Shown: piece after piece, positions 32,363 to 42,815 of the stretch
Position numbering within the stretch: position 1 is the first letter of the stretch
Layout of the letters: every line of letters begins with the position of its first letter
Source of the DNA: an uncultured Prevotellaceae bacterium
GTDB taxonomy: Bacteria; Bacteroidota; Bacteroidia; Bacteroidales; Bacteroidaceae
Reading direction: 5' to 3'
DNA: 64,000 bases
Assembly: GCA_902770635.1 (NCBI GenBank)
Contig: CACXTX010000003.1
Location: 16,144 to 80,143, forward strand
Position numbers and translations under genes: made by a program
Notes under the pieces: model-generated
What the model was told of the DNA's origin: nothing
Seen by the model: the letters and a program-made list of their open reading frames with translations, nothing else
The model's database searches: none

Positions 32363-33199
32363 ATGAAGAAAATCATGACATTGGCATTGTTGGCAATGTG
32401 TTCGCTGACAATGATGGCACAAGAAGAGGTGTACAAGGCTGAGATGGATGCTCTCGACGCACAGGGTGAGGCCATAGTCAAGCAATACAAGGAACTGATG
32501 AAGAAAGACCCCAATAGCGAGCAGCCTACAACGCGTGCCAAGATTACCGCATTCTCACAGATGCTCGACTCAATCAGCAACCAGCAGGTACAGTTGATTC
32601 GTCGTATCGCGAAAGAGAACAAGAAGAACCAGATTCCCGTACCTTATATTAAAGACGCCATGTACGAGCTGGGCTATGAGGGACTGAAGGAGGTGCTTGA
32701 CCCCAAGGCTGCCTACTACAACAATCCAGAACTGGCAAATGCCAAGAAGTTGCTAGCAGGCTTTGAGAAGCGTGCTCCTGGCAAGATGTTCCAGGAACTG
32801 ACGATGAAGGATATGAGCGACAAAGATGTGAAGCTGAGCCAATGGGTGGGCAAAGGACAGTATGTGCTGGTTGACTTCTGGGCTTCCTGGTGCGGTCCCT
32901 GTCGCAGGGAGATGCCTAACGTGATAGCCTGCTATGAGAAATTTCACCCGAAAGGCTTCGAGGTGGTTGGCGTTTCTTTCGATCAGAAGAAAGAGGCTTG
33001 GGTGAAGGCTGTTCAGCAAATGGGCATGTCGTGGCCTCAGATGAGTGACCTGAAGGGTTGGAAATGTGCTGCCAGCGATGTCTATGGAGTGGCTTCCATT
33101 CCAAGTAATGTACTGGTTGACCCGCAGGGCAAGATTATTGCGATGGACCTGCAAGGTTACGAGTTGGTGAAGAAACTCACGGAAATATACGGAGAATAA
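32363..33199 (+). CDS. TlpA-like disulfide reductase with N-terminal domain
   Basis: A 278-residue protein with signal peptide, an N-terminal helical region (about 20-130; DUF4369-related or other) and a C-terminal thioredoxin domain with WASWCGPCRREMP (C177, C180) and cis-proline in IPSNVLVDP. It is predicted to act in periplasmic redox chemistry. It lies 11 nt after the CPDC paralogue in the same orientation. Confidence 0.85.
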   Translation: MKKIMTLALLAMCSLTMMAQEEVYKAEMDALDAQGEAIVKQYKELMKKDPNSEQPTTRAKITAFSQMLDSISNQQVQLIRRIAKENKKNQIPVPYIKDAMYELGYEGLKEVLDPKAAYYNNPELANAKKLLAGFEKRAPGKMFQELTMKDMSDKDVKLSQWVGKGQYVLVDFWASWCGPCRREMPNVIACYEKFHPKGFEVVGVSFDQKKEAWVKAVQQMGMSWPQMSDLKGWKCAASDVYGVASIPSNVLVDPQGKIIAMDLQGYELVKKLTEIYGE

Positions 33200-33200
33200 A

Positions 33201-33237
33201 AAAGAAGCAGCTGAGGTCAACCCTCAGCTGCTGTTTT
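33201..33237. terminator. Bidirectional terminator between thioredoxin and lpdA genes
   Basis: An 11-bp perfect stem AGCAGCTGAGG/CCTCAGCTGCT with T-rich flanks on both strands (GTTTTTAG on +, CTTTTTT on -). The lpdA stop codon lies in the loop and its last codons form one arm. Confidence 0.85.
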
Positions 33238-34446
33238 TAGTACCTCACTCAAGGTGGGGTGGATGTGCACCATATCGCGCAACTGAGCGAGTGTGGTATC
33301 ACGACACATCAGTACGCTGACCTCTTGAACCAGGTCGGCTGCATGAGCACCAAAGGCGTGACAACCCAACAGGCGACCCTCTGTATCAGCAAAGAGTTTC
33401 AGCAATCCTTCTGTTTCATTCATAGCCAACGCTTTTCCGTTGGCTCGCCAGAACGACTTGCGACACTGATAGGCTATGCCGTCGGCCTTCAACTGGTCTT
33501 CGCTGGGTCCTACGCAGGCAGCCTCCGGTTCCGTAAAGATAGCCGCAGGCATGATGTCGAAACGGATGCCGTCGGTTTTTCCAACGATCTGATTGACTAC
33601 CCTCATAGCCTGCATCTCAGCAGCATGAGCTAACATCTGACACCCGTTGACATCGCCAATAGCATAGATATTCGCTGCACAGCGATAGTTCTCGTCAACA
33701 GGAATAGTACCATTGGGAGATAGGGTAATGCCTGCAGCCTCAACGTTCAGTCCTTCCGTATTCGCCTTACGACCGGTAGCTATCAGGATAGCATCAGCAT
33801 CCAAGTCGGCTACTTTCTGGACAGCCGTCTTCATCTTAAACACGATGCCTCGCTTTTCCAACAGTTTACGCAGTCGCTTGGCAACATCACTGTCGAGCAT
33901 GGGCAAGCACTCCTTGAGGAACTCGATGACCGTGACCTCCGTGCCAAAGCGTTGGAAAACGGAGGCGAACTCCATACCAATGACGCCGGCACCAATGATG
34001 CAAAGGCGTTTCGGTTGAGTGGAAAGCTGGAGGAGTTCGGTACTGGTCATCACGCGAGGGTCGCTGATGTCCTCAATGGGAGGCATCTTGGCACTGCTGC
34101 CTGTAGCAATGATGATGTTTTTGGCTGCGACGGAATCGCTGCCCACACGAACAGTGTTGGCATCCACAAATTCGGCATGACCACGAAGCAGGGTGATGTT
34201 AGGCTGAGAAAGAATAGCCTCTACCCCACTCCGCAACTGTGCCACCACCTGTTGCTGACGTTCGAAAGCCTCAGCAAACGAAGCGCTATGAACATAGGTC
34301 TTAGTAGGAATGCACCCACGATTCAGACAGGTGCCTCCTACCTCGTCCTGTTCCACAATGACCACCTGCAAACCCTCGTGGGCAGCATACTCCGCAGCAC
34401 GATAGCCACCGGGGCCAGCACCTATGATAACAAGGTCAGTATTCAT
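33217..34446 (-). CDS. lpdA: Dihydrolipoyl dehydrogenase (L-protein)
   Basis: Reoxidises dihydrolipoyl groups on GcvH. FAD motif GAGPGGYRAAEYAA, redox disulfide GGTCLNRGCIPTK (C40, C45), NAD motif GAGVIGMEFASVF, and the catalytic HIHPTLSEV at the C-terminus. At 409 residues it is about 40-60 shorter than usual; the gap falls in the NAD-domain strands before DAILIATGRKAN. It is the last gene of the glycine-cleavage operon. Confidence 0.92.
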   Translation of the reverse strand: MNTDLVIIGAGPGGYRAAEYAAHEGLQVVIVEQDEVGGTCLNRGCIPTKTYVHSASFAEAFERQQQVVAQLRSGVEAILSQPNITLLRGHAEFVDANTVRVGSDSVAAKNIIIATGSSAKMPPIEDISDPRVMTSTELLQLSTQPKRLCIIGAGVIGMEFASVFQRFGTEVTVIEFLKECLPMLDSDVAKRLRKLLEKRGIVFKMKTAVQKVADLDADAILIATGRKANTEGLNVEAAGITLSPNGTIPVDENYRCAANIYAIGDVNGCQMLAHAAEMQAMRVVNQIVGKTDGIRFDIMPAAIFTEPEAACVGPSEDQLKADGIAYQCRKSFWRANGKALAMNETEGLLKLFADTEGRLLGCHAFGAHAADLVQEVSVLMCRDTTLAQLRDMVHIHPTLSEVLKTAAEG

Positions 34447-34485
34447 AATTAGAAATTAGTAATTAGTAATTAGTAATTATGATTA
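34447..34485 (-). repeat. TAATTAC heptad array in the gcv operon
   Basis: After the gcvPB TAA stop, the minus strand reads (TAATTAC)x3, TAATTTC, TAATTATG, the last containing the lpdA start. It is the TAA-class counterpart of the TGA heptads, in the sense direction. Confidence 0.85.
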
Positions 34486-35892
34486 CTCTGCTTGCATTTG
34501 ACGGAACGTCACAATAGGATGCTTAGCAGCCAACACATCGTCCACACGACCAATAGGCGTATTGTGAGGAGCTGTCTTCACCAAATCCGGATCGTTCTTA
34601 GCCTCCTCAGCAATCTGACGCATCACGGCAATGAAACCGTCAATCGTGTCACGCGACTCATTCTCCGTAGGTTCAATCATGAGGGACTCATGGAACAACA
34701 ACGGAAAATAAATGGTGGGTGCATGATAGCCGTAGTCCAACAGGCGCTTGGCCACATCCATGGTGGTGACACCCGTTGACTTGTCCTTCAGTCCGTCGAA
34801 CACAAACTCATGACAGCAGAGTCCATCAATAGGCAGTTCATAGACATCCTTCAACGACTCCTTGATATAGTTGGCATTCAGCGTGGCCAGCGGACCTACC
34901 TCCTTCACATGGTCGCGACCCAGCGTGGCAATATAGGCTAAGGCACGCAACATCACAGCAAAGTTGCCGTGATAGGGCGACACCATAGGGAAGAATTCCT
35001 GCAAGCCCTCACGGACACCCACCGGACCACTGCCAGGGCCTCCACCTCCATGAGGTGTAGAGAACGTCTTGTGAAGATTGATGTGCATCACGTCGAAACC
35101 CATATCGCCAGGACGGCAAACGCCCAGCATAGGATTCAGGTTGGCGCCATCATAATACATCAGTCCACCACAATCATGGATGAGTTTAGCAATCTCAGGA
35201 ATCTGACACTCAAAGAGTCCCAGCGTATTGGGATTGGTCATCATCATCGCTGCAATGTTGGGACCTTCCAGTTCAACCAACCTTTTCAAATCAGCCAAAT
35301 CTACCTGACCATTTGTCTGAGATTTCACCTCGATAATATCCAACCCACAGACAGCGGCAGAGGCAGGATTAGTACCATGTGCCGAGTCAGGAACAATCAC
35401 CTTTTTGCGCTTCTCGTCTCCACGCGAACGATGATAGTTATCAATAACCATCAAGCCCGTCAGCTCACCATGAGCACCAGCATAGGGCTTGAAGGTGAAA
35501 TGAGCAAGGCCCGTCAGTTCACACAAGGAATTCTCCAACCATAGCATGGCAGCTCGGGCACCTTCTACGGTGTGATCGGGCTGCAACGGGTGCAGATTCT
35601 GGAAAGCTGGCAAGGCTGCAACCTCCTCATTAATCTTGGGATTATACTTCATGGTGCAGGAACCTAAGGGATAGAATCCGTTGTCCACACCGAAGTTGTT
35701 CTGCGAGAGATTGGTATAGTGGCGCACTACCGTCATCTCGTCGCACTCAGGAAGTTGGGGTTGTTCCTGACGACAAACTGAGGCAGGCAGTTCGCTCAGC
35801 TTATGAGCATACTTGTTCTGAGGCAGACTGTAGCCCCTGCGACCCTCCTTGGAGAGTTCGAAAATCAAATTTCCATATAGTCGATTATTCAT
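34483..35892 (-). CDS. gcvPB: Glycine dehydrogenase (decarboxylating) subunit 2
   Basis: The PLP-binding half of the split P-protein. The cofactor lysine is in INLHKTFSTPHGGGGPGSGP. It decarboxylates glycine and passes the aminomethyl group to GcvH. Start overlaps the gcvPA stop by 4 nt (ATGA), ensuring equal synthesis. Split P-proteins are usual in many bacteria; in Bacteroidetes they are often fused, so this arrangement is a useful taxonomic hint. Confidence 0.94.
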   Translation of the reverse strand: MNNRLYGNLIFELSKEGRRGYSLPQNKYAHKLSELPASVCRQEQPQLPECDEMTVVRHYTNLSQNNFGVDNGFYPLGSCTMKYNPKINEEVAALPAFQNLHPLQPDHTVEGARAAMLWLENSLCELTGLAHFTFKPYAGAHGELTGLMVIDNYHRSRGDEKRKKVIVPDSAHGTNPASAAVCGLDIIEVKSQTNGQVDLADLKRLVELEGPNIAAMMMTNPNTLGLFECQIPEIAKLIHDCGGLMYYDGANLNPMLGVCRPGDMGFDVMHINLHKTFSTPHGGGGPGSGPVGVREGLQEFFPMVSPYHGNFAVMLRALAYIATLGRDHVKEVGPLATLNANYIKESLKDVYELPIDGLCCHEFVFDGLKDKSTGVTTMDVAKRLLDYGYHAPTIYFPLLFHESLMIEPTENESRDTIDGFIAVMRQIAEEAKNDPDLVKTAPHNTPIGRVDDVLAAKHPIVTFRQMQAE

Positions 35893-37202
35893 AAGGCTGC
35901 AATCTTTACAAGTTTATCCATTTCCTCTTTCGTACGTTGCTCAGTGACAGCAAAGAGGAAGCCTTCTTCGAAGCAGATACCACCCAAAATACCCTCGTCA
36001 ATGAAACGCTGGTATAAAGTCTTACTGTCGCCATCATACTTTACATAGAACTCATTGAAGAAAGGCTTATCGTAAGCCAACTGGAATCGTCCAGTCTTCA
36101 ATAGTTCGTCACATAGATAGTGAGCACCACCATAACTCAGTTCGGCAGCCTCACGGAGTCCTTCACGTCCCATCAATGCCATATACATCGTAACATGCAA
36201 GGCCATCAGCGACTGGTTGGAACAAATGTTCGACGTAGCCTTCTGACGTCGGATATGCTGCTCGCGAGCCTGTAAAGTCAACACAAAGGCACGCTGTCCG
36301 CGGTTGTCCAGCGTCTTACCGACAATACGTCCAGGCATCTTACGAATCAACTTCTCTGTACAACACATATAACCCACATAAGGACCACCATAGGACATCG
36401 GAATGCCTAAGGACTGACCATCGCCTACCGCAATGTCGGCGCCCCACTCTCCAGGTGTCTTCAATACTGCTAGGTCGGAAGCCACACTGTCCATAATGAA
36501 TAGTGCTTTCTGCTCATGACAAGCCTCTGCAAAACCTGTAAAATCTTCCACAATGCCATAGACATTTGGTTGCTGTACAATGACACCAGCCACGCCTCCT
36601 TGCGCCAGACGCTCTTTAACGTCGTCCAGACAAGTAGCACCATCCCTAACAGGCAGCGACTCCAATTCAATGCCATGATGCAGGGCATAAGTCTTCAGCA
36701 CTTGACAAGTCAGGGGATTGGATGCTCCCGCAACCAGCACCTTGTTCTGTTTCTTACCAGCAGCCACAGCCATCATCATAGCCTCAGCAACAGCCGTAGT
36801 ACCGTCGTACATCGAGGCATTAGAGATGTCCATGCCTGTCAGTTCGGCCATCATCGACTGATACTCGAAAATGTAATGAAGGGTTCCCTGCGATATTTCT
36901 GCCTGATAGGGCGTATAACTGGTCAGGAACTCAGAACGAGACAACAAACTAGGGATAGCGGATGGAGTGTAGTGGTCGTAGACACCCATACCTGCAAAAC
37001 AGGTCAGTGGACGATTCTTTGAGCCCAGCAGTTGGAAAGCCTGACGAACCTCCAACTCGCTGACACCTGGGAGCAGGTCGTAGTCCTTGCGGAAACGGAT
37101 GTTTTCCGGAATTTCCGAAAAGAGCTCGTCGAGCGACTTTATTCCCACCTTTTCCATCATCACCCGCAGGTCGTCGTCAGTATGAGGAAAGTATTTAAAC
37201 AT
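35889..37202 (-). CDS. gcvPA: Glycine dehydrogenase (decarboxylating) subunit 1
   Basis: The 437-residue partner subunit of GcvPB. It shows the typical start YFPHTDDDLRVMMEKVG, the GMGVYDHYTPSAIPSLLSR segment and CSNQSLMALHVTMYMALMG. Together they make the P-protein of glycine cleavage. Located between gcvH and gcvPB. Confidence 0.94.
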   Translation of the reverse strand: MFKYFPHTDDDLRVMMEKVGIKSLDELFSEIPENIRFRKDYDLLPGVSELEVRQAFQLLGSKNRPLTCFAGMGVYDHYTPSAIPSLLSRSEFLTSYTPYQAEISQGTLHYIFEYQSMMAELTGMDISNASMYDGTTAVAEAMMMAVAAGKKQNKVLVAGASNPLTCQVLKTYALHHGIELESLPVRDGATCLDDVKERLAQGGVAGVIVQQPNVYGIVEDFTGFAEACHEQKALFIMDSVASDLAVLKTPGEWGADIAVGDGQSLGIPMSYGGPYVGYMCCTEKLIRKMPGRIVGKTLDNRGQRAFVLTLQAREQHIRRQKATSNICSNQSLMALHVTMYMALMGREGLREAAELSYGGAHYLCDELLKTGRFQLAYDKPFFNEFYVKYDGDSKTLYQRFIDEGILGGICFEEGFLFAVTEQRTKEEMDKLVKIAAL

Positions 37203-37235
37203 TATTATTTATAGACAATAGAATGAAACATCAAA

Positions 37236-37616
37236 TTACTTGTTGCAGAACTCAGAATAGGCAGCAGCATCCATTAGGTTGTCTAACTCGCTCTTGTCAG
37301 ATAGCTCCACCTTGATAATCCAATTCTCGTAAGCATCTGCATTAATTTGTTCAGGCTCATCTTCCAAGGTCTCATTGACCTCGATAACAACACCAGAAAC
37401 AGGCGAAATCAGGTCTGATGCAGCCTTGACGCTCTCCACTGCACCAAACTCCTCACCAGCAGTAACCTCATCGTCCACGTCTGGCATATCGACATAAACC
37501 ACATTGCCCAGTGCGTGCTGAGCATAGTCAGTAATACCTACGTAGCCGATATTACCCTCAACTTTCACATACTCATGCGACTCTGCATAATAGAGTCCTT
37601 CTAAAACCTTTGCCAT
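37236..37616 (-). CDS. gcvH: Glycine cleavage system H protein
   Basis: A 126-residue lipoyl carrier. The lipoylated lysine is Lys64 in ESVKAASD. It is acidic with the beta-barrel pattern of the family. It carries the methylamine between P- and T-proteins encoded beside it; lipoylation is likely supplied by the ligase gene at the head of the operon. Confidence 0.95.
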   Translation of the reverse strand: MAKVLEGLYYAESHEYVKVEGNIGYVGITDYAQHALGNVVYVDMPDVDDEVTAGEEFGAVESVKAASDLISPVSGVVIEVNETLEDEPEQINADAYENWIIKVELSDKSELDNLMDAAAYSEFCNK

Positions 37617-37638
37617 AGTTCTTAATTATTAATTATAG

Positions 37639-38718
37639 TTATTTTTTATAATGTTTGTCGTAAAAACGTTTCTTACAAACTGTGCCTGGGAAAGTTTTCT
37701 TGCGGATTTGAATTTCCACTTCCGTTCCTAGTGTAGCACAGTTGGCATCCACCAGTGCCATGCAGACACTTTTATCGGTTGAGATGGTGTGATAGCCTGT
37801 GGTGACCTCGCCAACCTGCTGACCATCTTTCAGCACGGCATAGCCATGACGAGGAATCGCCTTGTCTGCCAGTTCGATGCCCACCAGTTTCTTAGGAGCA
37901 CCCTCGGCCTTCTGCTTGGCCAGTGCTTCCTTACCAATAAACTCGTCCTTGTCGAGCTTGACAAAGATGCCCAACCCTGCCATGATAGGTGTGATGTCCT
38001 GTGAAAGTTCGTCACCATACAGAGGCAATCCCACCTCAAAGCGCAGGGTATCACGACAACCCAATCCACAGGGTTTACAACGACCGGAAGCTATCAGTTT
38101 GTCCCAGCACTCGTTGATATAGGCAGCATCTGCATAAATCTCAAAGCCGTCCTCACCAGTATATCCCGTGCGCGAAACGATGACTTTGCCAATGGTCTTG
38201 AAGGTATAGAACGTCAATTCCTTGCAAGCTATGCCCAGCACTTCCTCCATTACAGCCTCAGCATGAGGTCCCTGAACAGCCAACTCACCATAAAGGTCAC
38301 TCTGATGGTTCAAAGTTACCTGGTACCCCTTAGCCTGTTCCTGTATCCAGGCCCAGTCTTTGTCGATATTAGAAGCATTGATGACGAGAAAGAAGCTGTC
38401 GGAGTCCATCTTATAGACTAACAAGTCGTCGACAACGCCTCCGTTCTCATAGCACATCATACCATAGAGGATTTTTCCATTAGGCATCTGCCTTACATCG
38501 TTCGTAAAGATATGGTTCACATAGCGCTCTGCATCAGGACCGCTGATGAGCACCTCGCCCATGTGACTGACATCGAAAACACCGCACGCTTGGCGTACAG
38601 CCTGATGTTCATCTACAATGTTTGTGTACTGGATAGGCATGTCGAAACCTCCAAAGGGAGAGATCAGTGCACCCAGTGCCACGTGCTTGTCATAGAGACA
38701 GGTTTTCTTGTTTTCCAT
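37639..38718 (-). CDS. gcvT: Aminomethyltransferase (T-protein)
   Basis: Transfers the C1 unit from GcvH to tetrahydrofolate. Features are GGFDMPIQY, VFDVSHMGEV, and RTGYTGEDGFEIY. I use the ATG at 38718 (359 residues; MENKKTCLYDKHVALGA) because the longer frame runs into the upstream lipoate-ligase gene. The gap to the ligase gene is 13 nt. Confidence 0.94.
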   Translation of the reverse strand: MENKKTCLYDKHVALGALISPFGGFDMPIQYTNIVDEHQAVRQACGVFDVSHMGEVLISGPDAERYVNHIFTNDVRQMPNGKILYGMMCYENGGVVDDLLVYKMDSDSFFLVINASNIDKDWAWIQEQAKGYQVTLNHQSDLYGELAVQGPHAEAVMEEVLGIACKELTFYTFKTIGKVIVSRTGYTGEDGFEIYADAAYINECWDKLIASGRCKPCGLGCRDTLRFEVGLPLYGDELSQDITPIMAGLGIFVKLDKDEFIGKEALAKQKAEGAPKKLVGIELADKAIPRHGYAVLKDGQQVGEVTTGYHTISTDKSVCMALVDANCATLGTEVEIQIRKKTFPGTVCKKRFYDKHYKK

Positions 38719-38731
38719 TTTATATACAATA

Positions 38732-39442
38732 TTATAGTTTATTGATAAATTCCTTGCGCAGATATTCTTGCTCAAGACGTTCTATTTCACCCACCTCACA
38801 GGGTGTGAGCGTCGTTTCGTCGCTGCATAGAGTTTGTCGGATAAGCGTCTTCACCTCCTCTATCGACAAAGACACATGGTCTTTCAGCAAGGTAATGCGC
38901 TGACGAACACTTTGGATGCCCTTCGACTGGAGCTTCTCCTGACTCGGAGTGATGGATTGCAGCATGTGCTCCATATTGGTATCATAGAGTAGCGTGCTAT
39001 GCACGATGTTACGTCCTTCAATATGATAGCAAGCCGTACCGCTAACCTTCTTGTCACCTATCAGTATATCATTATGACGAGTACCGACAGCCTCCACACC
39101 CATTCGCCGCATCACCAACAGTATCATCTGGATGAAACGGTTGAAAGCAATCCCAACGCTGTCGCCTTTAGAAATATACGACAACATGACATTATCAGCA
39201 TCGGCATACACACAACCACCTCCACTCTTACGGCGATATACCTGTATATGATGTGTCCGACAGTAAGCCAGGTTCACCTCATTTTCTATTATCTGGTTGC
39301 GCCCGAAAATCACACTGGGCTCCACTTGCCACATGAAAAAGCAGTCGTCTGTATCCATATGACGAGCCACGTACTCTTCCATGGCCAGATAGAACGACAG
39401 ACCTCTGACTTCGTGTGCCTCAGGCAAATTGATATATTGCAT
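38732..39442 (-). CDS. Lipoate--protein ligase family protein
   Basis: A 236-residue LplA/LipM-type enzyme. Motifs are RRKSGGGCVYADADN, which resembles the RR-x-GGG loop, and the catalytic lysine in DKKVSGTACY. It attaches lipoate (or octanoate) to GcvH. Its place at the head of the gcv operon suggests a dedicated role for this pathway. A C-terminal accessory domain is short. Confidence 0.87.
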   Translation of the reverse strand: MQYINLPEAHEVRGLSFYLAMEEYVARHMDTDDCFFMWQVEPSVIFGRNQIIENEVNLAYCRTHHIQVYRRKSGGGCVYADADNVMLSYISKGDSVGIAFNRFIQMILLVMRRMGVEAVGTRHNDILIGDKKVSGTACYHIEGRNIVHSTLLYDTNMEHMLQSITPSQEKLQSKGIQSVRQRITLLKDHVSLSIEEVKTLIRQTLCSDETTLTPCEVGEIERLEQEYLRKEFINKL

Positions 39443-39476
39443 TCGTTATTAATAGCGTAAACGTTCAGATTTTGTG

Positions 39477-39484
39477 CAAATTTA
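39477..39484 (-). promoter_or_regulatory. Promoter -7 box of the gcv operon
   Basis: TAAATTTG on the minus strand 35 nt upstream of the lipoate ligase. No good TTTG at -33. It is about 40 nt from the divergent dxs promoter. Confidence 0.5.
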
Positions 39485-39524
39485 TAAAGTTTTTATGTAA
39501 TTCGCAAGGATTTCTTGATTTTAT

Positions 39525-39555
39525 TTTGCAGTTTAACTGATTTACTGTATCTTTG
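39525..39555 (+). promoter_or_regulatory. Promoter of dxs-trkA-trkH
   Basis: -33 TTTG (39525-39528), 19-nt spacer, -7 TATCTTTG (39548-39555). It supports a dxs start at ATG 39595, as the upstream part of the frame lies in the promoter. Confidence 0.8.
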
Positions 39556-39594
39556 CATCAAAAATTAATAGGAAATATCTTGGAAACATCAGAA

Positions 39595-41460
39595 ATGGGA
39601 TTGTTAACCCAAATAAAATATCCGTCAGATTTACGCAAGTTGAGTGTCGACCAACTGCCTGAGGTTTGTCAAGAGTTACGCGAGGATATCGTAAAAGAGC
39701 TATCCGTCAACCCTGGCCATTTAGCCTCCAGTCTTGGCGTAGCAGAAATCACGGTAGCCTTACACTATGTCTATGACACCCCAGAGGACCGCATCGTATG
39801 GGACGTAGGGCATCAGGCTTATGGACACAAGATCCTGACAGGTCGACGCGAACAGTTCTGTACCAACCGCAAGTTGGGCGGTATCCGTCCCTTCCCCTCT
39901 CCTTTAGAGAGTGAATATGACACTTTTGCCTGCGGACATGCCTCTAACAGCATATCCGCAGCCCTTGGTATGGCGGTTGCTGCTAAGTTGGAGGGCAAAG
40001 AAAATCGCCATGTGGTAGCAGTCATTGGCGACGGTGCCATGAGTGGTGGACTGGCTTTTGAAGGACTTAACAATGTCTCTTCAAGCCCTAATAACCTGCT
40101 GATTATCCTTAACGATAACAATATGTCGATTGACCGTTCAGTAGGTGGTATGAAACAGTACTTACTGGGGTTGAACACGAATAAGACGTATAATGCCATC
40201 AAATTCCGCACCACCCGCTGGCTGTACAGCAAGGGAATGATGAACGACGACCGCAAGAAGGGCATCCAACGCCTGTCGAATGCTATCAAGAGTGCCATTG
40301 CCCACCAGCAGAACATCTTCGACGGCATGGACATCCGCTACTTTGGTCCCTTCGACGGACACAACGTCAAGGAATTGGTACGCATCCTGCGAGCCATCAA
40401 GGACATGCAAGGACCAAAACTGCTCCACCTGCATACCCAGAAAGGTCATGGCTATGCTCCTGCCGAGAAGGATGTCACCACATGGCATGCCCCTGGCAAG
40501 TTTGACCCAGAGACGGGTGAGCGTATCGTGGACAATGATCCCAACAAGCCCCAAAAATTCCAGGACATATTCGGACACACCCTGTTGGAACTGGCTGAAC
40601 AAAATCCTAAGATTGTAGGTGTAACCCCTGCTATGCCAACAGGCTGTTCGATGAATATCATGATGAAGGCCATGCCTGAGCGCACCTTTGACGTGGGTAT
40701 TGCCGAGGGGCATGCCGTCACCTTCTCAGGAGGTATGGCAAAAGACGGGTTGATACCTTTCTGCAATATCTACAGCGCCTTCTCGCAGCGTGCCTATGAC
40801 AACATCATCCACGATGTGGCATTGTTGAACCTCCATGTCGTATTCTGCTGGGACCGTGCCGGTCTGGTAGGCGAAGATGGTCCTACCCATCATGGTGCCT
40901 TCGACATGGCAGCCCTGCGCTCCATTCCCAACCTTACCATCTGCTCACCCATGGACGAGCATGAGTTACGTAAGTTGATGTACACTGCCCAGTTGCCTGA
41001 CAAGGGTCCCTTTGTCATCCGCTACCCACGTGGTGGTGGCGTATTGCTTGACTGGCGCTGTCCCTTCGAGGAAATCAAGGTAGGCACAGGTCGCAAGATG
41101 TGCGACGGTGAAGGTGTTGCCGTCCTCTCCATAGGAGCCATTGGCAACAAGGCAAGAAAGGCCGCCATGGCAACAGGAGTCGCCCATTACGACATGCGAT
41201 TCCTGAAACCGTTGGACGAAGACATTCTCCAGGAGGTAGCACAGAAATACAAGAAGATTGTCACGGTGGAAAACGGAGTCCGTATCGGAGGACTGGGTTC
41301 TGCAGTTATGGAATGGATGTGCGACCACGACTATACTCCCGTTATCAAGCGTCTGGGACTGCCTGACCAGTTTGTAGAACATGGCACGGTGGCTGAACTC
41401 CAGAAGATAGTGGGCATTGACACCGAAAGCATCAAAAAGACTATACTCGGACTGCTATGA
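39595..41460 (+). CDS. dxs: 1-deoxy-D-xylulose-5-phosphate synthase
   Basis: First step of the MEP isoprenoid pathway, condensing pyruvate with glyceraldehyde-3-phosphate. The TPP site is [16 protein letters not shown]...NDNNMS, with [16 protein letters not shown] before it and RYPRGGG in the C-terminal half. The start ATG 39595 gives 621 residues. It overlaps trkA by 4 nt, so potassium uptake genes are coupled to it, an arrangement seen in Bacteroidetes. Confidence 0.94.
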   Translation: MGLLTQIKYPSDLRKLSVDQLPEVCQELREDIVKELSVNPGHLASSLGVAEITVALHYVYDTPEDRIVWDVGHQAYGHKILTGRREQFCTNRKLGGIRPFPSPLESEYDTFACGHASNSISAALGMAVAAKLEGKENRHVVAVIGDGAMSGGLAFEGLNNVSSSPNNLLIILNDNNMSIDRSVGGMKQYLLGLNTNKTYNAIKFRTTRWLYSKGMMNDDRKKGIQRLSNAIKSAIAHQQNIFDGMDIRYFGPFDGHNVKELVRILRAIKDMQGPKLLHLHTQKGHGYAPAEKDVTTWHAPGKFDPETGERIVDNDPNKPQKFQDIFGHTLLELAEQNPKIVGVTPAMPTGCSMNIMMKAMPERTFDVGIAEGHAVTFSGGMAKDGLIPFCNIYSAFSQRAYDNIIHDVALLNLHVVFCWDRAGLVGEDGPTHHGAFDMAALRSIPNLTICSPMDEHELRKLMYTAQLPDKGPFVIRYPRGGGVLLDWRCPFEEIKVGTGRKMCDGEGVAVLSIGAIGNKARKAAMATGVAHYDMRFLKPLDEDILQEVAQKYKKIVTVENGVRIGGLGSAVMEWMCDHDYTPVIKRLGLPDQFVEHGTVAELQKIVGIDTESIKKTILGLL

Positions 41461-42815
41461 AGATTATTATCGGTGGGGCAGGAGCCGTAGGAACTCACCT
41501 GTCAAAACTGTTATCGAAAGACCATCAGGATTGTGTCTTGATAGATGACAAGATTGAACGACTAGCAGGACTGGACAGCCGTTATGACATCATGACACTG
41601 CACGGATCGCCTACCAGCATCAAGACCTTGAAAGAGGCAGGTATTGAGCATGCGGACCTTTTCGTGGGTGTTACTACTGATGAGAGCCGTAACATGACTG
41701 CCTGCATGATAGCCCATGCACTGGGGGCCAAGAAAACAGTAGCCCGTATCGACAACATTGAGTATCTGGCATCCCACCAGAAGTCATTCTTTGAGCAGAT
41801 GGGCATCAACTCACTGATTTATCCTGAGGTACTGGCTGCCATAGACATCACCAACGGGCTGAAAATGTCATGGGTGCGTCAGCGCTGGGATGTCCACGGC
41901 GGTGCTTTGGTGATGCTGGGCATCAAGTTGCGCGATACTTGCGAAATTCTGAACCAGCCACTCCGACAGCTCTGCGGACCTGACGATCCCTATCATATCG
42001 TAGCCATCAAACGAGGCAACGACACCCTGATACCCAGTGGTAATGACGATTTGCATGTGAACGACATCGCCTATTTCATGACCACTCGCGAGTATATCCC
42101 CTATATACGTAAGATTTCAGGCAAGGAGCATTATGCCGATGTCAAGAACGTCATCATCATGGGTGGCGGAAAGACTTCTGTACGTGTAGCTAAGACGGCT
42201 CCCGACTATATGAACCTGAAAATTATCGAGATTGATGAGACTCGTTGCGAGAAGCTGAACGAGTTGCTGAGCGATGTGGACACAATGGTGATTCATGGCG
42301 ACGGACGCGACTTGGGACTCTTGCAGGAAGAAGGTATCCAGACCACACAGGCTTTCGTAGCACTGACGGACAATACTGAGACCAACATTCTGGCCTGTCT
42401 GACAGCCAAACGGTTAGGAGTACGCAAGACGGTAGCAATGGTAGAGAACTTGGACTACGTCGAGATGGCCGAGAGTCTGGACATCGGCACAATTATAAAT
42501 AAGAAGACGCTGGCAGCCGGACATATTTATCAGATGATGCTGGATGCCGACGTGACCAATGTCCGTAGTCTGATGATGGTTGACTCAGAGGTGGCAGAAT
42601 TTGTAGCTGCCGAGGGTTCGAAGGTTACCAAGAAAGCCGTTAAGGACCTGGGACTGCCCTTTGGTGTGACCATTGGCGGACTGGTTCGTAAAGACCAGGG
42701 AATACTGGTAAACGGTAACACACGCATTGAGGCAGGCGACTCCGTGATGGTGTTCTGCCACGAACAGAACTTGAAGAAACTGGAGAAATACTTCAAAGCC
42801 GACACATTATGGTAA
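41457..42815 (+). CDS. trkA: Trk potassium uptake regulatory subunit TrkA
   Basis: A 452-residue cytosolic protein with two RCK halves. NAD-binding motifs are [17 protein letters not shown] (about 3-19) and [14 protein letters not shown] (about 232-245), each followed by a TrkA_C domain. It gates TrkH in response to nucleotides. Overlaps trkH by 7 nt. Confidence 0.94.
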   Translation: MKIIIGGAGAVGTHLSKLLSKDHQDCVLIDDKIERLAGLDSRYDIMTLHGSPTSIKTLKEAGIEHADLFVGVTTDESRNMTACMIAHALGAKKTVARIDNIEYLASHQKSFFEQMGINSLIYPEVLAAIDITNGLKMSWVRQRWDVHGGALVMLGIKLRDTCEILNQPLRQLCGPDDPYHIVAIKRGNDTLIPSGNDDLHVNDIAYFMTTREYIPYIRKISGKEHYADVKNVIIMGGGKTSVRVAKTAPDYMNLKIIEIDETRCEKLNELLSDVDTMVIHGDGRDLGLLQEEGIQTTQAFVALTDNTETNILACLTAKRLGVRKTVAMVENLDYVEMAESLDIGTIINKKTLAAGHIYQMMLDADVTNVRSLMMVDSEVAEFVAAEGSKVTKKAVKDLGLPFGVTIGGLVRKDQGILVNGNTRIEAGDSVMVFCHEQNLKKLEKYFKADTLW

